The position numbers and the translations under genes were made by a program. 64,000 nucleotides of DNA from Vitrella brassicaformis (lineage: Eukaryota; Sar; Vitrellaceae). Location: assembly GCA_001179505.1 (NCBI GenBank), contig CDMY01000305.1:11878-75877 (forward strand), read 5' to 3'. The stretch's first letter is position 1. Each line of letters starts with the position of its first letter. Positions 31,696 through 43,909 of the stretch are shown in pieces. The notes beneath the pieces were generated by a model that worked only from the letters and a program-made list of their open reading frames with translations, was not told the DNA's origin and made no database searches.

Positions 31696-33097
31696 ATGGA
31701 CGTCCAGCCAAGGCACGAAGAGAGTGACACATGGCATCCCGAGAGGCAGGTAGAGTACGGGAGAAGAAGGAGGACGGCACAGCTGCTCACCCGGTCTCAT
31801 GACGTGATGCGTCTGGTTGTGGTGCAGCTGATTCTGGGTGAGTTGAAGCAGACGAGAAGGATCGTCTCGTGGGGTGCTGCGATTGTCGGTCTTCTCACGA
31901 TCATTTCAGCTGGTACCGAGGGGATGGATGGATGAGCGCGGCACATTCACGTGTGTGTCGGGTATGGCGCATGTGTGCGTGCGCTTGCTGCAGGCGTCCT
32001 TGTTGTCGACATCCAAAGTGAGCGCCGACTGACACACACAAAACGATGGGTGCTTTGCGGCATGTGTTGACGGCCGGCTGGCCACACATGGTTGTTTGTG
32101 CTGCTTCTCTGATTCTGTCTTTCCCCCCTCAGTGCTCAAGGAGGAGCGGGTGGATCCCGACTCGAACATCATTCTATCGCAGAAGAACAAACGGCCCCTC
32201 CGTGTGCAGGAGCAGTTGGACATCATTCCCCTCCATGTGCTCAACGCCGTCCCGCTTCAGAGTCTGCAGAAGCTGCAGACAGTCACCCTGCAGGTCCGCA
32301 CGATGGATGAACGTGACGCCGTGTGTTGATATATGCACACCGCCTTTTTGTGTGCATCTGTTGTGTGTGTGTGTGTGTGTGTGTGCAGGTGGCCGAGAAC
32401 ACCACAAAGTTCTACCAGATCCACGCGGCGTCCCGTGACGACTATCGCAACGCCACGACACTTTTTTTGTCCCTCAGCACCACACTCGAGCTCACATCAA
32501 GTAACCACACAGCGGCAACACAACACGCCCACCACACACCACCACGCTTGCATCGGTGTCCTGGTGTCTGTCACGATCCATCAGGCACCGCCCGTCTGAT
32601 TGAGGACGGCACGCTGCTCCAAGAGTGGGAGCTGACCACAGCGCAGCAGCACGCTGCAGCAGTTGACAGTGACGACACCGATGAGACGAGGAGGCGGCTT
32701 TGGGCTTGGGGCGCGAGATACCGCGCCATCCCTTATATGGGACCAGCGGCAGCATACCCTGTCGGCTATGCCGTCGGTCAGTGAAGGGAGAGAGAAACAC
32801 AGACAGACAGACAGACAGACAGACAGAGAAGCAAACACCGACCACATGGGTCCGTCTCTCTTTGTGCTGTCTGTTGTGGCTGCGTGCGGTGCAGCCGTCC
32901 CGGTGTATCCTTACACTGCGGCTGCCCCGGCCTATGCGTATCCGTCGACCCCCTATGCCGCCGGATACTACAGCCCAGCGGCCGCCGCAGTGGCTCAGAA
33001 CCAGGACGCATATGGCTACCCGGTGCCGGCCAACGGCGCAGCGACAGCTGGCAACGCCGTCGGGTACTACAACCAGCCCGTCAGGGTGCCGCCATGA
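31696..33097 (+). CDS. Type II membrane protein with Tyr/Pro/Ala-rich C-terminus
   Basis: Six exons in phase: 31696-31912, 31994-32017, 32133-32293, 32389-32500, 32585-32776 and 32895-33097, 302 residues. A basic N-terminus (GRRRRTAQLL) is followed by a hydrophobic stretch, RRIVSWGAAIVGLLTIISAG continuing VLVVDI, which I read as a signal anchor with the C-terminus outside the cytosol. Next comes a globular-looking region (LRVQEQLDIIPLHVLNAVPL and VAENTTKFYQIHAASRDDYR). The last 90 residues are low-complexity with YPYTAAAPAYAYPSTPYAAG and similar Tyr-Pro-Ala steps, which recall structural or surface proteins. Family unknown. An alternative start at the internal MRLVVVQL (31807) would give a shorter leader. 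Confidence 0.65.
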
Positions 33098-34065
33098 CGT
33101 ACGTATTTGTTGATTGGTCATGGCGGTGTGTGGGGCATACTTTATAGTTTATGCGTAGGGAGACAGAGAGAGAGAGAGACGCAGGTGTGGTATATCTTTC
33201 TATCTGTGTGGGTCAGTGGTCAGTCAGTGTGCTAATTGATGTGTATCGGCACAGCACACCGGCCCTCCCTCGGCGGCCCTCCTTTTTTTCGTTGGAAGGT
33301 CGTAGGTGGGCATCTGTAGTTGTGTTCTGCAGTGGGCTGGGCGGGAGGGAGGTTTGTGTTTCTTTTCAATGAGCCCGTTTTGATTACCTACCTACCTACC
33401 TACCTGCATCTTTTGGCTCCTTCTGTCGCTGCTTGTGGTCTTTATGCTAGCCGCCCTGTGTGCCTGGATTTCCGCCAGTGACTGCAGTGAGGCCAGGCCG
33501 CTGTTTGTAGGCTCCTGTGTCAGTCAGGAGAGATTTGAGCCTTTTTTGTTTGTGTCGTCAGTCAGTCATTTTGGCAGACAGGTTAGGTTGGTACATACAG
33601 GACAGACACGTGTACGTGTTGGCCGTCACCTCTCTCTCCCTCCGCTGTATGATCTGTGTACCGCTACTCACCTATGGTGCAGGTACTGTCTCTACGTTTC
33701 TGCCTGGGTACGGAAGGAGAGAGAGGTGACACTCTGACCTTTTTGTATAACGTGACTAGTCAGAAGGGCAAAAGGGATGAACAGACAAGCTTGACATGAT
33801 TGTTGCTTCAGGGCCGATGAACCAACCTGGTCGATCTCCGCATGCATCCAGCCTGGTCAGACATTAATTGTCGTTGCATGTGTAGACAAAGACACGAATA
33901 AAGGGGAAGCAGCAGCGCCATTGCCGCCACAGCAACCTGGCATGCATTTTACGGCATGCAGACTGGGGGTCTTGCGCGCTTAGCCCCCATGGAGGAGTTC
34001 TTCGGGGGCAGTTGTCTAGCAAGGTCCACCACCAGCTGCTGAGTGCAACCTTGCAAGTTGGAGCC
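33098..34065. other. Intergenic region between two plus genes
   Basis: A 968-nt spacer containing AG repeats (33165-33180) and a TACC tetranucleotide run (33387-33405). The frame 33435-33737 lacks coding character. GCATGCAT motifs occur near 33839 and 33943. Confidence 0.45.
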
Positions 34066-37000
34066 ATGAATGGCAGGAACAACCATGCCGGTGAGAGAGA
34101 ACGGAGAGAACAACACCCACCGGAGAGAGCACACGCACCAGTGCTCTAGCTGCGCTTGCAAGAATGTGTGCTTCCGCGCGTGTGTCTTATCTGTGCAGGC
34201 CGCGTGCAGCACGTGGGCCCTCCCCGGCAGAGGAACGGAGGCAAGAAGATGGTGAGGGCCCTGGCGACGCAGGACTCCCAGAACCGGCAGCCCGTCCGAC
34301 TGGAGTTCCCGCCCGACACGCAGCTGCACGAGATTGTCATCCCAGCTTCGGACATCGTGCAGCGCGTCGGGCAGGATGAGGACGGCTCCTACGTCATCAC
34401 GACCGAGGCGGCCTCCAAGTTTGATCTCACCACCAGCCAGGGCAGGCCGCCCAAGAAAGAGGCGTCCCCCGCCGCCGCTGCTGCCGCTGCTGTGTCCATG
34501 GTGCCGCTGCCTGTGGTGCCGATGAGGTCGGTGACCCCTCCTCCCGTTTTCGCGAGGCCTGTGAGTCCGCCGCCTCCACCTGCCATGTCGTATGTGCCGC
34601 CGCCTGTTGCCGCGTCGTATACAGTTGCCCCGCCTGCGCCCAAAGTGATGCGACCTCTGTCTCAGCCACCCCCCAGCCACGTGCTCGTCCCTCACCAGCC
34701 TGTGCCACAGCGCCCTGTCACTCCCCCCCCTGCTGCTCAGTACGTCCGGCCACCGATTGCCCAGCCCATTCAGGCTGTCCCTGTCGTTCCCAAGTTCGCC
34801 CCACAGCCGCCTGTGTTGATTCAGCCGCAGACCTATTTCGCGGCGCCCTCGCCCGCATCCACTCCGTCCACCCCTCCGCCTCCCAAGAGAGTGATCCACT
34901 ACCGTGAGGCCTCACCGCACCCTCTTTCCCCTCCGCCGTCGCTTTTGATGGTGCCCAAGGTCAAAGCCCCGCCGCCACAGATGCAGATGGCGGTGGGGGC
35001 GCCTGCGCCTTCGCCACCACCTGTGGTTGTGCACCATCCGCCGGTGAGGACCATGCCGCTGCCTGCAACCGTGCCCGCACCTGCCCCTGTCCTTGAGGGG
35101 CCGCTGCCGCTGCGAGTGGCCTCAATGCTCGACATTCTCGACCGGGACATTGCCACGTAAGACAACAAGACGTAGCGTGATGTGTCTGTCTCTTCTGTCT
35201 ATCTATATTTGTGTCTCTCTCCTTTTTTCCCAGGTTCATGCAGCAGACGCACCAGATGAACGTCTGCACCCAGACGGTGGAGGTGCAGTACGGCCAGATG
35301 CACGGGCGGGGCGTCGACCCCCGTCTCGCCCACCAGGCCTTGCAGGCCGCCCAGCAGTGCGCCAACACCCTCGCCCGCATCGCCCAGAACCTCCGCAAGG
35401 CCCAGCAGCTGCTCCACGAGTGGACGAGCGAGCTGCAGGCCAAGGACGCCGACACGCGCCGGAGGATGGCGGAGGATCTGGAGCGTCGGTGCGGCAAGGC
35501 CCTGGACACACTGATTGCGACGTGTGAGAAGGAGTCGAGGGCGTCTAACGGCAGGCGTGAGCGGCCGCCGCCCAAGGAGGACTCGCCGGGCTTCTGGTCG
35601 CTCAGGCGTGTGCAGGACGAAGTGGAAAAGCTCAAGAACGTGAGATCGGGAGACACAAGGGGACAAGGCCTATGTTTCTCTCTCTCTCTCCTTTGCGTGC
35701 AGATCATCATAGCCATCATCCGCAGCTCTGTCGGCGGCATCCACGCCCCCGTGACGGTGACGGCCCCACTGCCACCCAGGCAGGTCATCAGTGCGCCCGA
35801 GGACAGCCGTCTGCAGCAGGAGCTGGCGGCTCGGCTGCGGACCGTCGGAAACGAACTCAAGCGGGCCTCTGATCAGCTGGAACAGTCGCGCAAGAAAGAC
35901 AAAGAGGTCAGTCGGGCTCAATGGATGGATGGATGGATGGATGAGCACATACACACACGGCCTTGCCATGTTTGTCAGCTTGAGAGGACCTTGCAGCACG
36001 AGCGGAAGACGCACGAGGCTGAGTTGGCCCGCCTCGGCAATGAGCTCCGTGAGGCCCGCTCCAAGACCCCTCCCAAAAGCCAAATAGCGGGGGGCGACCA
36101 AGAAATCGTCAGACGACTGCAGGCAAGTAGTACACTCCCTGGCGCCCAAGGGACACATCACATACGGGTGTGTATGGATGTGTGTGGGTGTGTGTAGCAA
36201 GAGCGTGACCAGTACGCTGACGAGGTGTCTCGTCTGCAGGTGGACCTGCACTACCTCAAGAAACAGAAGCCAGACGACTCTGACAGACGCAGGCTGGAGC
36301 GAAAGGCAAACGACCTGCAGGTCAGTCACCTCACCCCGGCCACCGAAGCAAACAGGGGAGGGAAGAGACCCTGTATGTATGTTGCTCGTCTGTCAGCGAG
36401 AGCGAGATCAGCTGCAGGAACACGTCATGAAGATGCAGGCACAGGTTGGTCGACCACATGTGGTCTGCCTCCAATTGGGTTTGATTGGCAATCCATATAT
36501 TGCTGCAGTTTTCGAAAGGTCCCGGTCTGCAGAATGAGGTGAACGGTCTGAGGCGGCTCAACACTGACCTCATGGACACAAACAAGAAGCAACAGGCTGA
36601 AATCACCAGACTCAGATCGGAAGTCACAGTGAGTCACTGACAGAGACAGACAGATCACACGACCCTCCGTGTGTGACTCACCTGCATGTCGCTGTGCCAT
36701 CTTCTGACAGGGCGGCGAGAAGCGCGGCGGCATTCGTCCCATCTCTCGCCTGGACGAGGTGTGCAAACAAGCATCAAAGACCATCTGTCTCCTTCTGTCT
36801 CAGCATTGGGTGTTGCTGTCAATGCATTGAACAATGGCATGTATTGTACGCAGATGGGGCCTGAAATTCTGAGTGAGGTCAAAGGTGGGCGCAAGAGCGC
36901 GAGGCTGCGTGACGAGGACATGGCTGAGAAGATTCGGACGCTGCTCAAGGAGGTTGAGGAGCTCAAGAAACAAGCCAGCGCCATGGAACGAGTGCGCGTC

Positions 37001-40000
37001 AGCATACAGGTGGGTATGTGTATAGCGAGAGTGAGTGACGCCCACACTCCTGTATGTATCCGTTTGGCTGCATGGCATGTGTGCAGGCGGAGCGCGATGC
37101 GGGTGTGGGCGACAAGGCCAGGCTGGAGAGAGAGCTGGCTAACCAACTCCAAGTCAACGAAGAGCTCATGGTCAGCACTCCAGCAATCGGGTCGTCAAAA
37201 CGCTTCTGTCTGCCGCCCACAGGCTGACCGTAACAAGATTCGTAAGGAGTTGGCGGAGCTCAAGGCCAAGGCCAAGGCGCAGAGAGTGGGCCGGGGCAGC
37301 TTCGCATCACAGGGCAGCGACAACATCTTCGCTGAACCTGACGACCTGCTCAAACCACTCAAGGTGTGTGACAGACAGACAGACAGACAGACAGAGAGCC
37401 AGCCACATGAAGCAGGTCATGCCCCATATTCACACAGGCTGAGAATGAGGGGCTTCGCATCGCCAATGCCGAGCTCCGCGCCGAGCGAGACAAACAGGAC
37501 GCGGCGCTGCGAGCCCTCAGAGACGAGAGGGAGGGCCTCGAACAGAGCCTGGCGATGGAGCGGACGAGGGGCGCCGACGACATGCACCGCCGCATGGACG
37601 ACCTTCTCGACCAGCTGGCCCAGAAGGACGCCGACATCGCCGCCAAAGAGGAGGAACTCGCCGCTCGGGACGAGGAGCTTGCCACCAAGCAGCGCGCACT
37701 CGCCGCCAAACAACGCGAGATCGAAGACCTCAAGGCACAGCTCAACGTATGTATGGTCTGATGAAACCAAGACCGTACTGTATGGTCGTGATGAATCTCG
37801 TCTCTGCTTTTGGCAGGAGTTGCCGGTGGTTCACGAGAATCTGCAGCAGCTTCGAGGCGAGTTTGAGCAGGTGCGAGCGGCCAGCGCCACTGGCGCCAGG
37901 GAGGCAGCCGACGCGAACAAACGACTCCGGGAGGCGCAACAGAATCTGCAAAACGCCGAAGATAAAATAAGCGACCTCCAGAGACAGCTGGATGAATTTG
38001 ACAGGGTGCCTGAGTTACCAATGCACCAAGCCAGACTTAGCAATCGTTGCAGCTGCGTACACCGTTCTTGTCTGCCAGGACCGCGAGAAGGAGATACTGC
38101 GCAATGAGATCGACGCTTTGCGCCGCATCAATCGTGATCTCACGGCCGACAGCGAGCGCAAAGCCGAGGAGTGCCTCAAGAAAGACAGGGAAATCGACAA
38201 GGTCAGCAGCAAGACAAAGACAGCTTCAGCGGTGTCATGCCTCCTCCCTCTCTGTCTGTCGCAGCGTCTGGCACGGATCAAGGAGCTCGAGGACGAACTG
38301 GACGACCTCAAGGAACGACTACGCGTAAGGAACCATCCATCCCCAAGTGGCACTCAACACGCGCGCGCATACGTGCCTCTCTGTGCTCGACAACAATCAA
38401 TCAATCAGGGACTCCGCAACCTGCGTGCGCTCAAGACAGCGTCCGACGTGGAGGCTGACTTCCTGCGCCGCGGTAGCGACAGGTCGGTGCAGGAGATGGG
38501 TCTGGAGATCACTTCTCTCGCCGGAGAGATCGAGCGCCTCAAGGAACAGAAAGCCGAGGTTGCGGCGCAGCGTGACCGGCTGCAGCGGGCCCTGGAGAAG
38601 GCCACCCAGGAGGGAGACGACTTACGTGAGAGCAACGCCGGCTTGGACTCACGCATCAGGGCCCTCAAAAAGGACAAGAAGAAACTCGCTGAGGCCCTCA
38701 GACTCGCTGAAGAGCGCCTACAGGGCCTCACTGGCGAGGAGGAGGTGACAGTGGCCAAAGGGAGAGAGAAAGGATGGCTCCGAGTGATGTGTGCCTTGTG
38801 TGTGTGTGCATGTGTGTGTGTGTGTGTGTGTGTTGATCAGGAGAAGGCTGACATGATGCGTGAGCTGGAGGTTTCGAGCCTCAGGAGGCTGCAGACGGAC
38901 TTCGAAGTCGAGAATGATCGCAAGGAAAAAGAATTAGGTCAGCTACGCACACACTCAACCATACAATCCAGTGAGACATGATGCTCTTTGTGTGTGTGGT
39001 CAGGTCGTCGCACCACGGAGCTCGACAGGAAGGACGTCATCATTCTGGGGCTGGAAGACGAAATCGACAGACTCAAGAAGAAGCTCAAGGCGAGCGACGC
39101 TGTGTGTGACCGCAGTGAGTGAAGGAATGTGTGTGTCATTCATGTTTGTCAGGAGGCCGAGGAGGAGGGGCGCGTACCCGCCAGTGAGCTCGACAACGCC
39201 AACAAACAGGTCGAAGATCTCAAGAGACGTGTGCAGCAGCTCGAGAGGGAAAGAGACGCGGCGGCAGCTGCCGCGGCCGCAGGGGTCAGCAAATATCACG
39301 GCGACGGATACCCGTTGACTGCGTGTATCGTTTCGTGTGTCAGCTGGGTGGAGATGCGGATGCGTTGGCGGCGGCGCGTAAGCAGATTGAGGATTTGAGG
39401 CAGGCGTGGGACGACGAGAACAGGGAGAAGGAGCAGCTCGCCAAGGAGGTGCAGCGGCTGCAGCGCGAGCTTGAGGACAGCAACGGCCAGACAGACGCCG
39501 CCATGCTCGTCCGCGACGAGGTCACACTCGGACATCCAGACACCACGCCTCTCTCTGCGCCTGATGGATGGATGTGTGCCTCATCGTTTCTTCTTCTGTT
39601 CAGGCCATCAAGACGGCTCGTGAGCTGGAGGGCCTGCTGCAGGAGGTGGGCAAGCACACTCTGAAGGAGGGCGAGCTGATCAAGAAACTCGAGGAGGCGG
39701 CCGACAAGATAAACGACCTCGAAAAGGAAGCCAAAAGAGCCGAGGAGCTGGGCGGCCAGGTCCAGCAGCTCAGGGACGAACTCGGACGGCAGAAGGACCT
39801 CAGCAGACGAAACACCAAAGAGGCAGGCAGCTACACCAAAACACACTGATCTCACTATGCATACGTGTGTTGTCCATCCCTTCATGCAGCTGGAGAAGAT
39901 CGTGCAGAATCTGCAGGACGCCCAGCAGGAGTTCTTCGAGGGCCGCACCGACTACGGCGACGAGATCCGCAACCTCATGGACAAGCTCAAGGCGGCCGTC

Positions 40001-41232
40001 AAGGCCATGGCCGACTACGAGGGCAAGAGCGACCGGGCCCAGGACCTCATGCGTCAGATGAGACAGCTCGAGCAGCAGATCGAGGACCTCCCCAAACCTC
40101 CCACAGAAGTCGGCGACGTCGTGGCCTCGAGGGGAGGAGGAGCGCCGAGGGACTCGTACGTGACGGCTGCTGAGGGCGGGCCGAGCCGGGCAGCGAGTGT
40201 GGCACCGCCGGCAGGCCGACCGCTGAGGGGCAAGTCGTTTGTGGATGAGGCGGGCGACACGAGCACAATGGAGATCCTCCTCGCACCGGGGGAAGATGAC
40301 CAGCTCACGCAACCCTTCCACCCTGACGAGCTGGCGTAAGCCAACGAACGGGACACAGCGTGATACAAACCAATTTGTGTGTTGGTGTGTTGGTGGGTTG
40401 GTGTGTGGTGTTTTGCCAGTGCGTTCCGCAAGTACGCGTGGAAGCCGCGTGGCCGCGAGCTGCCTGACCTCGAGAAGGTCCAGCTGACGCCCGAACAGGC
40501 CAAAACCATCACCGCACAAGGTCATTCGCGACGGAGAGGGAGGGGAAAGGACCATTTTATGCAGGGGCCATGTGTGTACGTGTGCGGTGCGTGGGCAGGT
40601 GCTTTTTTCATCAAGCTCGACAGCCAGTGGGACACCAAGTACACCACCACCAAGAGGCGATGGTTCGTCCTCGACTTCAGCAACCCAAGTCAGTCAGATA
40701 TACACAGCACGACATCTACGCCTTCTCTGCCATTCACACACAATGGTGATTGTCTCTGTCTTCCACATCCATCACATCCATCAGATGTGTTCCTGACGTA
40801 CTATGAGAACCAATTCGATCCCGCAAAGGAGGAGCCCACGCCACTCGGGAACATACCGTAAGTAACCACACAGACGGGCGACAGACACGCACAAGAGAGA
40901 GACGCAGACACAGGAGGAGAGACATGATCTGATCCATCTGGGTGTGGTGTGCAGGGAGACGGATCTGCGCGACGCCTTCTACGATGGCAAGAAGCTCAAG
41001 ATATCCCTGGGCAGCGAGGACTCCGACAAGATGCTCGAGCGCGTCCCGGCCAAGTACTTCCTCTCTCTCATACTCTGCGTCAGGTGAGAGTGACGTGACC
41101 CACACGGGAAACAAAAGGTCAGCCAATGAAATGTGCGCGTGTGCATGTGTGTGTGTGTGTGTGTGTGGCGCCAGGGAGATCGAGATGCTCAAGATACTAA
41201 AGAGGAACAGACGAGGGGGCGTCAGCGCGTAG
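34066..41232 (+). CDS. Large coiled-coil protein with C-terminal PH domain
   Basis: Twenty-eight exons join in phase: 34066-34090, 34199-35156, 35234-35639, 35703-35906, 35979-36122, 36198-36320, 36397-36444, 36509-36628, 36711-36758, 36854-37009, 37087-37170, 37223-37363, 37438-37746, 37817-38005, 38079-38201, 38265-38324, 38409-38744, 38841-38937, 39004-39101, 39153-39284, 39344-39520, 39604-39822, 39890-40335, 40420-40520, 40599-40688, 40785-40857, 40955-41083 and 41175-41232. Length is about 1697 residues. Residues 1-100 are globular-looking, 110-325 Pro/Ala/Val-rich, about 330-1480 long coiled coil with heptads (for example KEEELAARDEELATKQRALA), then a PH domain in the last 125 residues (GAFFIKLDSQW, KRRWFVLDF, VFLTYYEN, YFLSLILCVREIEML). 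This suggests a phosphoinositide-binding scaffold tethered by a rod; the compartment is unknown. Two introns start with GC. Confidence 0.83.
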
Positions 41233-41702
41233 ATAGATGCTGCTATCTGCTGTCTGTCTGATGATATTGTGGTTTGTGCCTTGACCGCTGTCTGTCGGTT
41301 GGTTTTGCCTGTCTGATTGGGTGAGTGGTGGCCAGCTCTCTCAAAGTGGAGGGGCCATCTAGATAGATAGATTAGAGAATAGAGGACTGTGTGCCGATTG
41401 CTGCTGGACATATAGGCCCTGGATGGCTAGATTGATGGATGGATGGATGGACAATCGAGGCTGCTTGACTTTGTCTGATTGTCTGATGCACGCCTTTGAT
41501 GCATGGCTTGGCACGGCAAGGAAAAGTTCTCTCCCTTCCCTTTGTCTCTCTCTCTCCCTCCGAGTCACTCAGACAGTCAGCCACTCACCCAGGCCGCGCA
41601 GGCCGCCAACGTCCAGCCACTCGCTGAAGCACTCAACTCTCGAACCAAATGTCAGCAATGCATTGCAATGGTATGTATGTATTGACATGCAACACGAGCA
41701 CG
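41233..41702. other. Convergent 3' spacer
   Basis: Tail-to-tail spacer with GATA/GATG repeats near 41360-41450. Nothing else is seen. Confidence 0.45.
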
Positions 41703-43874
41703 CTATCTCCCCACCGCACTGGCACTCGCACTGGCACTCTGGCCCTGCGGCTGTCCCTCCTCGCCGCCCCACTCGAGCGGCAGGTTCTGGTCCCTGATGC
41801 TCAATATCTGTGGGCATACACACGCCCACACACGCAGAGAGAGAGAGATACGGACGAGTGGTGATGGTGTGTGCGTCTGGCGTGCCGTGCAGTGGATGGC
41901 ATGGAGGTGTGGGGACGGTACGTACCAGTTTTTTGCGGACGAGAGAGATGAGGTTGAGCTGGTCGGTGTTGTGGTCGCCCGTCAGGCGGGTGGCGAAGGC
42001 CGCGCACCGGTGAGCGTCGATGTCGTCGAAACTCCTGCAGACAGAGTGAACGGACAAGCATAGGAGGAGGGCGGTGGTGGTGATGGGGGGTGGTGGGTGT
42101 CAGCCTCACGAGTTGCAGACGAAGGCGAGTCCGTGGAGCAACATGAACACGCCGCAGTCACACCCGTTGGTCTGCTGCGGCAAGTTGGTCTGAACGATGG
42201 ATGGATCGTACACGCACACAGATGTGGGCCGCCGGTGTGGGTGTGTGTGTGTGTGTGTGTGTTTGTGACGTGACAGGGCCTACCTCGCTCTGCTTGGCCC
42301 AGAGGTGTGCGTCGGGCATGGGCTTCTTGAGTTTGTCCCGGTGCTCGTCCTTGAGGTACTGCAGGATGAACTCATAGAACCTGCAACACAAAACGACACG
42401 ATACACACACATGGAGGACGATTCCCTCCATCCCTCCCTCGTCCATGGTCTGCCTGTCTGTCTGTCTGTCTGCTCGTGTCACTTACTTTTCGTTCTCCTC
42501 CTTGCGCCAGTTGGTGCCTCCGCCACCCAGCGAGTCCAGCACACGGATGCGCTTGTTCCTATACACACATACACACACACACACGAGGGTATGTCATGTG
42601 AGTGGGTGGTGGCATGCTACTAAGCACTTTACTTGATGTCGACGACGCCGAGGGCCCAGTGTGTGCCCATGTAGCCCATCCCCGTGGTGGGGTAGCCCTC
42701 GTTGATGGGCACTATCACGTAGTCCAACTCAAACACGTTCACCTGATCGAATATCCGAGCCAACACAGGTAGGCATGCGGCCCGGCCTGTGTTGATCAGG
42801 TGGGTGGATCAGTCAGCAGCCCCGCGCCCATACCTTCTTCTTTGTCGACCAGCGGCGGACGCTGTTGTAGTCGTACCTGAAGCCCGCCGCACTGGGGTTG
42901 GACAGCTTCTGCCAGAAGAACGAATTCGGGATCCACACCTTGGGCACACTGATCGATCCAACACACCAACACACAGAGCACCGCATGGTGTGTTGGGGCG
43001 CATGGTGTGTGTGTGTGTGTGGTGGGCGTAGTACGGTTTGCCAGCGGCGGCCTGTTCCTTGAGCCATCTCTCGGCCAGGGCGAACGTGATGTTGACGATC
43101 TCGTCGTTGAGCCACTCCAAATCCTCCAAACGGACTATGTCGTACCTGCACATAACAACCCAAACCCCACCAAACACGTCACCTCCGTCCAAGCCCGCTG
43201 CCGTGTGTGTGGCGTGGCGTGAAGTGAAGTGACGCACCCCAGAACAGGTATGCCGCTGACTTCGGCCACGGTGAGGCTCTCGCCCTTCTCCTGCCCCTCC
43301 TCCAACAGCTGCAGTGCCGCAGCCGTCTCCTCATCGTTCACCTTCAGAAACCAGGGTGCCTGCAGACAGACAGACAGACAGACATGCACACACACAGGTG
43401 ATGTGGGTGGCTGTNNNNNNNNNNNNNNNNNNNNNNNNNNNNNNNNNNNNNNNNNNNNNNNNNNNNNNNNNNNNNNNNNNNNNNNNNNNNNNNNNNNNNN
43501 NNNNNNNNNNNNNNNNNNNNNNNNNNNNNNNNNNNNNNNNNNNNNNNNNNNNNNNNNNNNNNNNNNNNNNNNNNNNNNNNNNNNNNNNNNNNNNNNNNNN
43601 NNNNNNNNNNNNNNNNNNNNNNNNNNNNNNNNNNNNNNNNNNNNNNNNNNNNNNNNNNNNNNNNNNNNNNNNNNNNNNNNNNNNNNNNNNNNNNNNNNNN
43701 NNNNNNNNNNNNNNGGGGGGCAGGGGCGACGACGCACTCACCTTCGCGGGCACCCCAGTGCGTTTGCGCAGGTCCCATATCTTCTTGCGCTCGCCCACGA
43801 TGCGCATCGTGGCCATCTCCTGCTCGCTGCACACAACACACAACATACCACGTCGGGAGGTAAGCCATGAGCAG

Positions 43875-43909
<35 letters not shown>

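Noticed and set aside
34066-41232. Myosin or kinesin heavy chain
   Set aside because: Long coiled coil but no motor domain or P-loop; the head is Pro-rich and the tail is a PH domain.
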